NCBI GenBank assembly: GCA_046350095.1
Contig: JAXMBA010000006.1
Span: 310,001 to 374,000, forward strand
Direction of reading: 5' to 3'
Origin: Urbifossiella sp046350095
Lineage (GTDB): Bacteria; Planctomycetota; Planctomycetia; Gemmatales; Gemmataceae
Length of the DNA: 64,000 bases
Shown here: in pieces, positions 23,316-31,435 of the stretch
Layout of the letters: every line of letters starts with the position of its first letter
How positions within the stretch are numbered: position 1 is the first letter of the stretch
The notes under the pieces: model-generated
What the model saw: the letters and a program-made list of their open reading frames with translations, nothing else
Told to the model about the DNA's origin: nothing
Database searches by the model: none
Made by a program: the position numbers and the translations under genes

Positions 23316-24053
23316 TCACCTCGTCGTCATCCGCGCCCGCAACCTCACCCCCATGTCGTTCATCTGCCGCTTCGCCTCGTCGCGGGCCGCGTTGAAGCCG
23401 CTGCTCGTCGCCTTCCCTGCCCGCAGGTAGTCGAGCATCACCTTCTCGGCGTCCATGAAGCCGGCGCACCCCTCGGCCACCAGCTCCGCCAGCTCGACCG
23501 GGATCGTCGTGATGCCGTTGCGGTCGCCGTGGAGGAGGTCGCCGGGGTGAATCCACACGCCGCCGACGCGCACCGGCACGCCCAGGTCCACGATCTGCGT
23601 ATAGCCGTGCGACGGGATCGTGCTGCCGGTGAAGCATGGGAACTTCAGCGGCTCGATCTGGTCGATGTCGCGGCCGCCGCCACTCGACACCAGCCCCACG
23701 CACCCGAACGCCTGGTACGTCGTCGCCATGATCTCGCCGAACGTCGCCGCCACGGGCGGGTCGTCCAGGTCTTGAAACACGACCACCTTCGGGCCGGGCG
23801 TCTTCTCCAGCAGCTCGACCTGCCGCGACAGGCCCATGTACGTGTCGCCACCCCGGGGCGGGGCCGCGGCCCGGAACGTGGCGGTGGACGCGAACCCCAC
23901 CATTGGGGGCAGCGTGGGGTAGTACGCGCGGATGCGGGCGTCGGTGTACCCGGCCGTGCGCGGGCGGACCTCCAGTAACTCGATGACGTTGCAGACGGTT
24001 GGTGTGTCGTACTTCCGCAGTGCGGCGAGGGTGGCGTCGGCGACGGGCGGCAT
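23316..24053 (-). CDS. RraA/HMG aldolase family protein
   Basis: A 245-residue member of the RraA/4-hydroxy-4-methyl-2-oxoglutarate aldolase superfamily (also mislabelled demethylmenaquinone methyltransferase). YDTPTVCNVIELL is the N-terminal signature, FGEIMATTYQAFGCVGLVSSGGGRDIDQI carries the G-x-x-RD active-site pair, and LLHGDRNGITTIP corresponds to the family 'GD.DGVVV.P'. Such proteins cleave 2-oxo-4-hydroxy acids with Mg2+ or, in RraA, inhibit RNase E. The active-site Arg-Asp suggests an enzyme. Length fits the longer environmental subfamily. ATG 24053 is taken; the frame is open upstream without coding character. Confidence 0.85.
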   Translation of the reverse strand: MPPVADATLAALRKYDTPTVCNVIELLEVRPRTAGYTDARIRAYYPTLPPMVGFASTATFRAAAPPRGGDTYMGLSRQVELLEKTPGPKVVVFQDLDDPPVAATFGEIMATTYQAFGCVGLVSSGGGRDIDQIEPLKFPCFTGSTIPSHGYTQIVDLGVPVRVGGVWIHPGDLLHGDRNGITTIPVELAELVAEGCAGFMDAEKVMLDYLRAGKATSSGFNAARDEAKRQMNDMGVRLRARMTTR

Positions 24054-24154
24054 GGCAGGAGTCCGGTGGGGGCGGGCGGGTATCTTTACCGCCGTTGCGA
24101 CGGGGCGGCGAGGCCGGGGCACGTCTCGTAACATTCGTCACATCGACTGGTTAA

Positions 24155-24194
24155 ATTGTTTCCGCGACCCGCAGGGGGGGATGGCCGAAACAAT
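24155..24194. repeat. Intergenic palindrome, copy 1
   Basis: A 40-bp element bounded by ATTGTTTC and GAAACAAT. Its left part shares GCGGGTCGCGGAAACA (minus strand) with the element at 36727-36764. It lies between divergent genes at 24053 and 24327. Confidence 0.6.
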
Positions 24195-24326
24195 AACCTC
24201 GACCAAAGTGTGCCGTCGGCTGGTTTGCCGTTTGACTTCGCGCGGACTGCATGGGTTGGGGTTGCCCGCGGGTCGCGGCCCGTGGTAGTACCCCGGCCTC
24301 CCCGAATTGCCCCGCCGCGAGGCCGC

Positions 24327-25388
24327 ATGAAGACGACCGCCGCCGTACTCGTCGAACTCGCCCGCCCGCTGGAGCTCGCCGACCTCGACGTGCCGGCGCT
24401 CAAGCCGGGCCAGGTGCTGGTCGAGGTGGCGTACAGCGGCGTGTGCCACACCCAGGTCGGCGAGGCCCGCGGCCACCGCGGCGAGGACAAGTTCCTGCCG
24501 CACTGTTTGGGCCACGAAGGGAGCGGCATCGTCCGCGAGTGCGGCGCCGGCGTCACGAAGGTGAAGCCCGGCGACCGCGTCATCCTGTCGTGGATCAAGG
24601 GGTCGGGCATCGACGTGCCGGGCACCGTTTACGACTGGGCCGGCCGCAAGGTGAACGCCGGCGGCATCACCACCTTCGCCACCTACTCCGTCATCAGCGA
24701 GAACCGCCTCACCGTCGTCCCCGAGGGGATGTCGCTGCGGCTGGCGGCGCTCGTCGGCTGTGCCGTCCCCACGGGGGCCGGCGTGGTCTTCAACACGGCC
24801 CAGCCGCGGCCGGGGCAGAGCGTCGTGGTGTTCGGCGCCGGCGGCATCGGCAGCTGCGCCGTGGCCGCGGCGGCGCTGTCGGGCTGCACGCCGGTCATCG
24901 CCGTGGACGTGAACCCGGACAAGCTGACGCTGGCGAAGCGGCTCGGGGCGTCGCACGCGATCAACGGCAAGACGGCCGACGCCGTGGCGGAAATCCTGAA
25001 GCTATGCAAGGGCGGCGTGGACTTCGCCATCGAGGCGACGGGCGTGCCGGCGGTGATGCGGCAGGCGATGGCGTGCGTGCGGTCGCAGGGCGGCACGGCG
25101 GTGGTCGTCGGCAACGCCCGCTTCGGCAGCACGCTCGACCTCGACCCGCGCGAGCTGAACCAGGGGAAGCGCCTCCTCGGCACCTGGGGCGGCGACAACG
25201 TTCCCGACCGCGACTACCCGCGCTACTGCAAGCTGCTGGCCGCCGGTCGGCTCGACCTCGACCCGCTCATGACCGGCGGCTACGGCCTGGCCGACGTGAA
25301 CCGCGCCCTCGACGACCTGGAGCACGGCGCGGCCCACCGGCCGATTCTGGAGATCGGCGCTGCCGCGAGCGCGGCGAAGGCCGCGTAA
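24327..25388 (+). CDS. Zinc-dependent alcohol/polyol dehydrogenase
   Basis: A 353-residue medium-chain dehydrogenase. Catalytic-zinc ligands are Cys40 (SGVCHTQ), His63 with Glu64 (LGHEGSG) and Cys145 (GCAVPTGAG). The Rossmann motif GAGGIG is at 170-175 with VDVNPDKL, where Asp favours NAD(H). The lobe that normally binds a structural zinc has no cysteines, so that site is lost. The plan is class III-like. As first gene of a block with a HAD phosphatase, APH-type kinase and sugar epimerase it probably oxidises or reduces a sugar or polyol intermediate. ATG 24327 is selected because the family start (KTTAAVLVE) begins there. Confidence 0.88.
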   Translation: MKTTAAVLVELARPLELADLDVPALKPGQVLVEVAYSGVCHTQVGEARGHRGEDKFLPHCLGHEGSGIVRECGAGVTKVKPGDRVILSWIKGSGIDVPGTVYDWAGRKVNAGGITTFATYSVISENRLTVVPEGMSLRLAALVGCAVPTGAGVVFNTAQPRPGQSVVVFGAGGIGSCAVAAAALSGCTPVIAVDVNPDKLTLAKRLGASHAINGKTADAVAEILKLCKGGVDFAIEATGVPAVMRQAMACVRSQGGTAVVVGNARFGSTLDLDPRELNQGKRLLGTWGGDNVPDRDYPRYCKLLAAGRLDLDPLMTGGYGLADVNRALDDLEHGAAHRPILEIGAAASAAKAA

Positions 25389-25412
25389 CCCCGACACATC
25401 GAGGCGCCACCC

Positions 25413-26042
25413 ATGCTCGTCGGGCTCGACTTCGACAACACGATCGTCTGCTACGACCGCCTGTTCCACCGGCTGGCCGTCGAGCAGAACCTCATTCCCT
25501 CTTCAACGCCGGCCACTAAGGGCGCCGTCCGCGATCACATCCGGGCGATCGGCCGCGAGCCCGAGTGGACCGCCATGCAGGGCATCGGCTACGGCCCGCG
25601 CATCTCGGACGCCGAGCCGTTCCCCGGCGTGAAAGATTTTCTTCGGGCCTGCCGCGCCGCGGGCGTCGAGGTGGCGATCGTCAGCCACAAGACGAAGCAC
25701 CCGTACCTCGGCCCGGCCTACGACCTCCACGCCGCCGCACACACTTTCCTCACGACGCACGGGTTCTACGACACGGTTGACACCGGGCTGTCACCGGAGC
25801 GGGTGTACCTGGAGCTGACCAAGCAGGCGAAGCTCGACCGCATCGGCGCCCTCGGCTGCGACGTATTCGTGGACGACCTCCCCGAGTTCCTCGGCGAGCC
25901 ATCGTTCCCGGCGAAGCCGCGGAAGGTGCTGTTCGACCCGGCCGACGCCAACGCCGATCGCGCCGACTATTCGCGGGTGACCAGCTGGGCGGCCGTGCGG
26001 GCGCTCGTCCTCGGCGGGGAGGGAAGCCGATGGGCGGCGTAG
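25413..26042 (+). CDS. HAD-superfamily phosphatase
   Basis: A 209-residue HAD hydrolase. Motif I is DFDNT (6-10, nucleophile Asp6 and acid Asp8), motif II is IVSHKT and motif IV is DVFVDDLPE. A lysine-rich segment (ELTKQAKLDRIG) may supply motif III. The small cap insert (residues about 20-70) suggests a C1-type cap. It lies 24 nt after the dehydrogenase and overlaps the next gene by 13 nt, so it belongs to the same operon. It probably dephosphorylates a sugar phosphate; the substrate is unknown. Confidence 0.85.
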   Translation: MLVGLDFDNTIVCYDRLFHRLAVEQNLIPSSTPATKGAVRDHIRAIGREPEWTAMQGIGYGPRISDAEPFPGVKDFLRACRAAGVEVAIVSHKTKHPYLGPAYDLHAAAHTFLTTHGFYDTVDTGLSPERVYLELTKQAKLDRIGALGCDVFVDDLPEFLGEPSFPAKPRKVLFDPADANADRADYSRVTSWAAVRALVLGGEGSRWAA

Positions 26043-27079
26043 ACCGGCAGGCCGTGATCGCGCTCGCGGACGCGGCGGGGGTCGGCCCGGCGACGGCCGT
26101 GTTGCCGCTGGCGGGCGGGGCGAACAACCGCGTCTACCGGCTCGACACTGTGACCGGCCCGGTGCTGCTGAAGTCGTACTTCCGCCACCCGTCCGACCCG
26201 CGCGACCGCCTCGGCGCCGAGTGGGCGTTCCTCCGCTTCGCCGCCGCGGCCGACGTGCGTTGGGTGCCCAAGCCGCTCGCCGTGGACGCTCCGAACGGGC
26301 TCGCGCTGCACGAGTACGTCCCCGGCGAGGGGATGCACGGAACCACCGCCACCGAGCGCGACGTGGACGCGGCGCTCGCCTTCTACCACTCGCTCCACGC
26401 CGCCCGGAGCCGCGTCGAAGCCGCCGACCTGCCGCGGGCGTCGGAGTCGTGCTTCAGCCTCGACGACCACTTCGCCACGGTCGCCCGCCGCGTCGAACGA
26501 CTGAGGTCGATCCCGCTCGACGGCGCCACGGACACCGCCGCCGCGGCATTCGTGGACAAGGACCTCGCCCCCGCCTGGCGGGCGGTCCACACCGCCGCCC
26601 GCGCTCAGGCGGCGTCCTGCGGGCTGTACCTCGACCGGCCGCTCGACCCCGCCGACCGCTGCGTGTCGCCTTCCGACTTCGGCTTCCACAACGCCCTGCG
26701 CGAGGCCGGCGGGCGCCTCCGTTTCATCGACTTCGAGTACGCCGGGTGGGACGACCCCGCGAAGCTGGTCTGCGACTTCTTCTGCCAGCCCGCAGTGCCG
26801 GCACCGGCCGCTGCGTTCGACCGTTTCACCGCCGCCGTCGGCGCCGGGTTCGCCGAGTCCCTGGCGTTCCAGGCCCGCACCGCGCTGCTGCTGCCGGTGT
26901 ACCGCGTGAAGTGGGTGTGCATCATGCTCAACGAGTTCCTGCCGGTGGGCGGGAGCCGGCGGGCGTTCGCGGGGTCGGCCGCGGAGCACGACGCCCGCAA
27001 GGCCGCCCAGCTCCAGAAGGCCCGCTCCGCCCTCGCGGCCGTTGTGAGTCCCCCTGTCCCGTTGCGGAAGGTCGCATGA
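26030..27079 (+). CDS. APH/choline-kinase-fold phosphotransferase
   Basis: A 349-residue protein kinase-like small-molecule kinase. AGGANNRVYRLDT is the nucleotide loop, LLKSYFRHP holds the ATP-binding Lys, SPSDFGFHNAL replaces the Brenner HGDxxxxN motif (Asp and Asn kept, His replaced by Ser), and FIDFEYAGWDDPAKLVCDF is the Mg-binding DFxxA block. Homologues phosphorylate aminoglycosides, choline, homoserine or sugars. Placement between a HAD phosphatase and a sugar epimerase makes a sugar or polyol substrate more likely than an antibiotic. Its stop overlaps the ATG of the next gene (ATGA). Confidence 0.85.
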   Translation: MGGVDRQAVIALADAAGVGPATAVLPLAGGANNRVYRLDTVTGPVLLKSYFRHPSDPRDRLGAEWAFLRFAAAADVRWVPKPLAVDAPNGLALHEYVPGEGMHGTTATERDVDAALAFYHSLHAARSRVEAADLPRASESCFSLDDHFATVARRVERLRSIPLDGATDTAAAAFVDKDLAPAWRAVHTAARAQAASCGLYLDRPLDPADRCVSPSDFGFHNALREAGGRLRFIDFEYAGWDDPAKLVCDFFCQPAVPAPAAAFDRFTAAVGAGFAESLAFQARTALLLPVYRVKWVCIMLNEFLPVGGSRRAFAGSAAEHDARKAAQLQKARSALAAVVSPPVPLRKVA

Positions 27080-28068
27080 GCAAGGTCGTCGTCCTCGGTG
27101 CGAATTCGTTCTCCGGGCAGGACTTCGTGGACCTGCTGCTGGACGACCCGGCGTACACCGTGGTCGGTGTCAGTCGGTCGCCGGAGCGGTCCAGCCTGGC
27201 CCTGCGGTACAAGCTGCGGAAAGACTTGTCGAAGTACCGCTACCACGCGCTCGACATGAACCGCGACATGGGCAAAATCCTCGCGATGCTGGACGAGGAG
27301 AAGCCCGACGCCGTCGTGAATTTCGCCGCCCAGAGCGAGGTCGCTCCGAGCTGGGACCACCCCGAGCACTGGTTCCAGACGAACACGGTGGCGCTGTCGT
27401 TCCTCGTGAACCACCTGCGGAAGCAGAAGTACCTGAAGCGGTACGTCCACATCTCGTCGCCGGAGGCGTACGGGACGTGCGTGGGCCGCGTGACCGAGGA
27501 GTCGCCGCTGAACCCGAGCACGCCGTACGCGGCGTCGAAGGCCGCGGCCGACTACCTGCTGAAGACGTACGCGAAGCAGTACGGCTTCCCGCTGCTGACG
27601 GTGCGGGCGACGAACGTGTACGGGGCACGGCAGCAGCTGTTCAAGATCATCCCGCGGTCGGCGATCTACGTGAAGCTCGGCCGCACGATCGAGCTGCACG
27701 GCGGCGGCCGGGCGGTGAAGTCGTACATCCACATCCGCGACGTGTCGCATGGCGAGAAGGCGATCCTGGAGCGCGGTCGCGTCGGCGAGCTGTACCACAT
27801 CTCGCCGGACGAGGGCGTGGCGGTACGCGACGTGGTGGGGACGATCTGCGCCCGCCTCGGCAAGCGGTTCGAGGACGCGACCCGCACCGTGGACGAGCGC
27901 CCGGGCCAGGACGCGGCCTACGTGATCGACTCGGCGAAGATTCGCGCCGAGCTGGGCTGGAAGCAGACGATCTCGCTGGACGAGGGTTTGGGCGAGGTGG
28001 TGCAGTGGGTGAACGACTACTGGCCCGAGATCCAGAGCCAGACGCTCGAGTACCGCCACGCGGCGTGA
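27076..28068 (+). CDS. NAD-dependent nucleotide-sugar epimerase/dehydratase (extended SDR)
   Basis: A 330-residue extended SDR. It has an unusual nucleotide loop, GANSFSGQDFVDLLL, in place of GxxGxxG, then VVNFAAQSEVAPSWDHPEHWF (dTDP-glucose dehydratase-like), catalytic Ser in ISSPEAYG and the YAASK motif (Tyr/Lys) in TPYAASKAAADYLLKTY. NVYGARQQLFKIIPR binds the sugar nucleotide. It is closest in pattern to dTDP-glucose 4,6-dehydratases or GDP-mannose 4,6-dehydratases. ATGA overlap couples it to the kinase gene. Substrate uncertain. Confidence 0.88.
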   Translation: MSKVVVLGANSFSGQDFVDLLLDDPAYTVVGVSRSPERSSLALRYKLRKDLSKYRYHALDMNRDMGKILAMLDEEKPDAVVNFAAQSEVAPSWDHPEHWFQTNTVALSFLVNHLRKQKYLKRYVHISSPEAYGTCVGRVTEESPLNPSTPYAASKAAADYLLKTYAKQYGFPLLTVRATNVYGARQQLFKIIPRSAIYVKLGRTIELHGGGRAVKSYIHIRDVSHGEKAILERGRVGELYHISPDEGVAVRDVVGTICARLGKRFEDATRTVDERPGQDAAYVIDSAKIRAELGWKQTISLDEGLGEVVQWVNDYWPEIQSQTLEYRHAA

Positions 28069-28082
28069 CCGGAGTATAACCT

Positions 28083-28142
28083 GTTAGGCCGGGGCAAGCC
28101 CCGTCGGGGCGCTCGGCGCCCGACGGGGCGCCCCGGCCTAAC
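28083..28142. terminator. Nested perfect hairpin, probable terminator
   Basis: A 60-nt palindrome 14 nt after the epimerase stop: outer stem of 13 bp (28083-28095 with 28130-28142) and inner stem of 10 bp (28099-28108 with 28119-28128), without mismatches and separated by a short asymmetric bulge. No T run follows, so it may work as a REP-type mRNA-stabilising or bidirectional terminating element. Confidence 0.65.
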
Positions 28143-28174
28143 GCGCCTCTCGCCCAACTTTGCTGGTGTGTACG

Positions 28175-29014
28175 ATGTCTGACGCGGTGTGGCTCGTTGT
28201 CGGGGCGGACGGCGGCATCGGCCGCCCGCTCCTCGCCCGCCTCCGCGCCGTCGGCCGACCGGCTGTCGGCACCACCCGCCGGGCCGACTGCGACGGATTG
28301 CACCTCGACCTCGCTTCCCATCCCGACTCCTGGCAACTGCCCGACCGCGTCGCAGTCGCCTACCTATGCGCCGCTGTGACGTCGATCGACGCCTGCCGCC
28401 GTGACCCCGCCGGCACCCGCGTCGTAAACGTTGATCGCACACTGGCCCTCGCCGATCAACTGCAAGAGCGTGGGGCGCACGTCATCTTCCTCTCCACGAA
28501 TCAGGTGTTCGACGGCACTGTGCCGTTCCGCGGGGAAGCGGATGCGGTGTGCCCGCTGACAGAGTACGGCCGGCAGAAGGCCGACGCCGAGGCCGCGCTG
28601 CTCGCAGCAGGCGACGCGACGGTCGTACGCTTCACGAAGGTAGTGCCGCCGGAGTGGCCGATCGTCCGCAACTGGCGCGCGGCATTCGAACGCGGCGAGC
28701 CGGTGGAGGCGTTCGGTGACATGGTGCTGTCGCCCGTGCCGCTTCCCGTTGCGACCGAGGCGCTAACGCGCGTTGGCGGGAAACGACCAGGCGGCGTGAT
28801 ACACGTTTCGGGGGCCGAGGACTGCTCCTACGCCGAGTTCGCCCGCCGGCTAGCTGCGACGATCTGCGCCGACCCCGGCCTGGTGCGAGCGGTGTCATGC
28901 CGCGAGCGCGGCATTCCCGCGGAGGCAGCGCCGGCGCACACGGCGCTGGCGACCGAGCGGCTCGTCAGCGAGTTGGGGCTCGCCGCGCCGGCGGCGTCAG
29001 ACTTGTTTCTGTGA
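28175..29014 (+). CDS. RmlD-like sugar-nucleotide reductase
   Basis: A 279-residue SDR of the dTDP-4-dehydrorhamnose reductase type. VVGADGGIGRPLLARL is the cofactor loop, AAVTSIDACRRDPAGTRVVNVDRTLALADQ the typical RmlD central block, FLSTNQVFDG the catalytic Ser/Thr strand, and TEYGRQKADAEAALL the YxxxK. It would reduce a 4-keto sugar nucleotide made by the epimerase/dehydratase at 27076. It is separated from that gene by the hairpin at 28083 and followed by a terminator at 29031. The usual RmlD length is about 290, so it is complete. Confidence 0.85.
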   Translation: MSDAVWLVVGADGGIGRPLLARLRAVGRPAVGTTRRADCDGLHLDLASHPDSWQLPDRVAVAYLCAAVTSIDACRRDPAGTRVVNVDRTLALADQLQERGAHVIFLSTNQVFDGTVPFRGEADAVCPLTEYGRQKADAEAALLAAGDATVVRFTKVVPPEWPIVRNWRAAFERGEPVEAFGDMVLSPVPLPVATEALTRVGGKRPGGVIHVSGAEDCSYAEFARRLAATICADPGLVRAVSCRERGIPAEAAPAHTALATERLVSELGLAAPAASDLFL

Positions 29015-29030
29015 GTGTCGAGAAGCGAGA

Positions 29031-29058
29031 AAGCCCACCCGTTGCAACGGATGGGCTT
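29031..29058. terminator. Bidirectional terminator
   Basis: A stem of 7+4 bp with one C-A mismatch (29031-29042 with 29047-29058, tetraloop TGCA), between convergent genes ending at 29014 and 29070. It belongs to the same AAGCCCACC..GGTGGGCTT type as 41813 and 55918. Confidence 0.75.
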
Positions 29059-29069
29059 CGCCCAATCAC

Positions 29070-29768
29070 TCAGCGCGGGCCGACGCACATCGCCAGCAGG
29101 TAATGCGCCATCGGGTGGTAGCCGGTGTGGACGACCTCGTCGTTCATCGAGAACAGGAACACGTTCTTGAAGTGCCGCAGCATCACCTTGCGGTACTCGC
29201 CGCCGTCCTTGCAGTTCACATGCCCCTCCTTGCTCGGCGGCGAGGCGTAGGCCTGCGACTGAAGCGACGGCGAGCCGATGATCGCCACGCCGTCCGCGCT
29301 CAGCGACTTCGCGATGTTGCCGACGTACACGTCCTCCTGCTCCGGCACGATGTGTTCGAACACGTCGAGTGAATATGCGGCGTCGAACCCGCCCGGCGGG
29401 ATCGGCCCGCTCAGGATGTCGTGGACGAGCGTGTCGCACGCCCAACCGTCGGCGGCCATCCGCTTTTTGGCGTCGTCGAGGAACAGCGGGTCGAAGTCGG
29501 TCGCGGTGACGGCACAGCCGGCCTGCACGACCAACCGCGTGCCGAAGGCATCGGCGCAGCCGACCTCCACGACGCGCTTCTGACCGGTCAGCATCTTGGC
29601 CACGAACTTATAGCGCGACAGCAGGAAGACGAGCCGGCGCGGGTCGTCCTTCCACGTCTGGTTGGACATGATGCCGAACCGCGAGAAGCCCTCGCGGTAC
29701 GCCAGCTCCACCTCGAACTGGTACTGTGTCTCGCGGCTCTTCAGCGCGGTGCCGTTGCCGGTTCCCAT
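29070..29768 (-). CDS. SAM-dependent methyltransferase
   Basis: A 232-residue class I methyltransferase. RVVEVGCADAFGTRLVVQAG is motif I, TATDFDPLFLDDAKKRM the acidic loop (Asp binding ribose), and GFDAAYSLDVFEHI the post-motif strand. The C-terminal SMNDEVVHTGYHPMAHYLLAMC is a variable acceptor region. The first 55 residues (QFEVELAYREGFSRFGIMSNQTW) are an N-terminal helical extension. It lies in a block with a second methyltransferase and a split transketolase, so it probably methylates a sugar or a glycan end. ATG 29768 is chosen because the upstream frame overlaps the neighbouring gene. Confidence 0.85.
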   Translation of the reverse strand: MGTGNGTALKSRETQYQFEVELAYREGFSRFGIMSNQTWKDDPRRLVFLLSRYKFVAKMLTGQKRVVEVGCADAFGTRLVVQAGCAVTATDFDPLFLDDAKKRMAADGWACDTLVHDILSGPIPPGGFDAAYSLDVFEHIVPEQEDVYVGNIAKSLSADGVAIIGSPSLQSQAYASPPSKEGHVNCKDGGEYRKVMLRHFKNVFLFSMNDEVVHTGYHPMAHYLLAMCVGPR

Positions 29769-29779
29769 GCGAATCCTCG

Positions 29780-30466
29780 TCAGGCGGCCGCGGCCGCGGC
29801 GGGGGGCTCGAACGCGATGTACTCGTAGTCGCCGGTGTAGCCCGCGAGGCCGTACAGCCACGCCCAGCCCTCGGGCCGCAGGAACGTCTCGCAGGTCAGC
29901 GCCCAGCACTGCAGGTTGAACAGCTCCTCGGCGTCCTTGAACGTCTCGACGACGAGGTACTTGTTCTTGCCGACGCGCTCCATCTCCTTCAGCGCGGTCA
30001 CCACCTCCTGCGGCGGCAGGTTGTGCAGCGCGTTCAGCGAGATCGCCAGATCGAACTCGTTGTCCTTGAACGGCAGCGAGTCCTGGGCGCGGTGTTTGAA
30101 CAAAAACGGCTTCACCTCAGGCTTCGCCGTGTCGAGGGCGTAGTCGGACACGTCGAAGCCGGCGACGGTGCAGCCGGGGAGGAGTTGCGTGAACTCGTGG
30201 AGGAGGAAGCCGCGGCCGCAGCCGATGTCCAGCACCTTCGCGCCGGGCTTGAGCTTGAAGGTGTCGATGAGTTGCCGGGCCACGACGGCCCAGCGGCCGT
30301 CGTACTTGTAGCCGCCGTAGCCGTAGCGGCGGTCGCCGTCCCAGTAGTCGCGGTCGAAGCGGCGGGCGACGACCGAGCAGTGAACCTTGTCGTCCGCCAT
30401 CCGCCCCACGTAGTCGCGGGCGGTGCGGCGATGGAGCTGGTTCACGATGTTCAGCAGGCGGCCCAT
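29780..30466 (-). CDS. SAM-dependent methyltransferase
   Basis: A 228-residue class I methyltransferase with motif I VLDIGCGRGFLLHEF, VAGFDVSDYALDTAKPE and FDLAISLNALHNLP. The N-terminal RFDRDYWDGDRRYGYGGYKYDGRWA segment is typical of sugar-modifying methyltransferases seen in surface-polysaccharide loci. It ends in a poly-Ala tail. It is 11 nt upstream of the second methyltransferase and 15 nt after the transketolase, all minus strand, forming one operon. Confidence 0.87.
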   Translation of the reverse strand: MGRLLNIVNQLHRRTARDYVGRMADDKVHCSVVARRFDRDYWDGDRRYGYGGYKYDGRWAVVARQLIDTFKLKPGAKVLDIGCGRGFLLHEFTQLLPGCTVAGFDVSDYALDTAKPEVKPFLFKHRAQDSLPFKDNEFDLAISLNALHNLPPQEVVTALKEMERVGKNKYLVVETFKDAEELFNLQCWALTCETFLRPEGWAWLYGLAGYTGDYEYIAFEPPAAAAAA

Positions 30467-30481
30467 GCGGTCCTCGGGGGG

Positions 30482-31435
30482 TTACGCCGCGATGCGCACG
30501 GCCTTCGGCCGCGCCACCAGCAGAGTCGTCGCGGTAGCGGCCACGGCCTCGGCCGAGATGCCGTACTTGCGCATCATGCCGTTCTGGTCGCCGTACACGC
30601 TCGGGAACACGTCCGGGATGCCGACGCGCTTGAACTTCCGCGTCGCCAGCAGGTCCGTCTCCGCCAGGTACTCGGCGCACGCGCCGCCGAGCCCGCCGAT
30701 GACCGTGTGTTCTTCAACGGACACGATCGCCGCCGCGCCCTCGGCGTGGGCGTGCAGCGCCTCCGTGTCGAACGGCTTGATCGTCGGGAAGTGCAGCACG
30801 GCGGCCTTCACGCCCGTCGCGGCGAGCTGGTCGGCCGCGGCCAGGCACACCTGGAGGCCGACGCCGGTGGTTACGAGCAGCACCTCGCCGCCGGTGCGCA
30901 TCGGCACCGCCTTGCCGATCACGAACGGGCCGGTTTCCGTGGTGACGATCGGGTCGTGCCCCTTCGCCACGCGGATGTAGATCGGCCCCTTGTGGTCCAC
31001 GCTCGCGTGCATGAACCGGATCATCTCCTTCGAGTCGGCCGGGGCCACGATGGCCATGTTCGGCAGCGCCCGCATGATGGCGATGTCTTCGGTCGCCAGG
31101 TGCGTCGGGCCGAGCGGCGCGTACACCACGCCGCCGCCGTTGGCGATGAGCCGCACGTTCACGTTGTGGAGGCACAGGTCCACCGCCACCTGCTCGTAGC
31201 AGCGGCGGCTGAGGAAGGTGGCGATCGTGTTCAGGTACACGACGTGCCCCTCCATCGCCAGCCCGGCCGCGACGCCGACGAGGTTCTGCTCGGCGACCCC
31301 TTCCATGAAGAAGCGGTCGGGCATCTCGCGCTTGAACTCGGCCAGCACGCCGACGCCGAGGTCGGAGCCGACGAACACGATCCGCTCGTCGGTCTTCGCC
31401 AGCTCGTACACCGTTTTCAGGCAGTTCTCGCGCAT
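30482..31435 (-). CDS. Transketolase C-terminal subunit (split transketolase)
   Basis: A 317-residue pyrimidine-binding plus C-terminal transketolase half. The catalytic Glu lies in RFFMEGVAEQNLVGVAAGLAMEGHVVYLNTIATFL, followed by GPTHLATEDIAIMRALPNM and, in the C-terminal domain, HTVIGGLGGACAEYLAE. Together with the N-terminal subunit (31435-32253) it reconstitutes a TPP enzyme transferring two-carbon ketol units. The start ATG overlaps the stop of the upstream subunit (TGATG). Split transketolases are common in archaea and in sugar-biosynthesis loci; the location here suggests a pathway-specific enzyme. Confidence 0.92.
   Translation of the reverse strand: MRENCLKTVYELAKTDERIVFVGSDLGVGVLAEFKREMPDRFFMEGVAEQNLVGVAAGLAMEGHVVYLNTIATFLSRRCYEQVAVDLCLHNVNVRLIANGGGVVYAPLGPTHLATEDIAIMRALPNMAIVAPADSKEMIRFMHASVDHKGPIYIRVAKGHDPIVTTETGPFVIGKAVPMRTGGEVLLVTTGVGLQVCLAAADQLAATGVKAAVLHFPTIKPFDTEALHAHAEGAAAIVSVEEHTVIGGLGGACAEYLAETDLLATRKFKRVGIPDVFPSVYGDQNGMMRKYGISAEAVAATATTLLVARPKAVRIAA

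Noticed and set aside
26030..27079. Aminoglycoside resistance gene
   Set aside because: The fold is shared by many sugar and choline kinases, the Brenner motif is changed, and the operon is for sugar metabolism.
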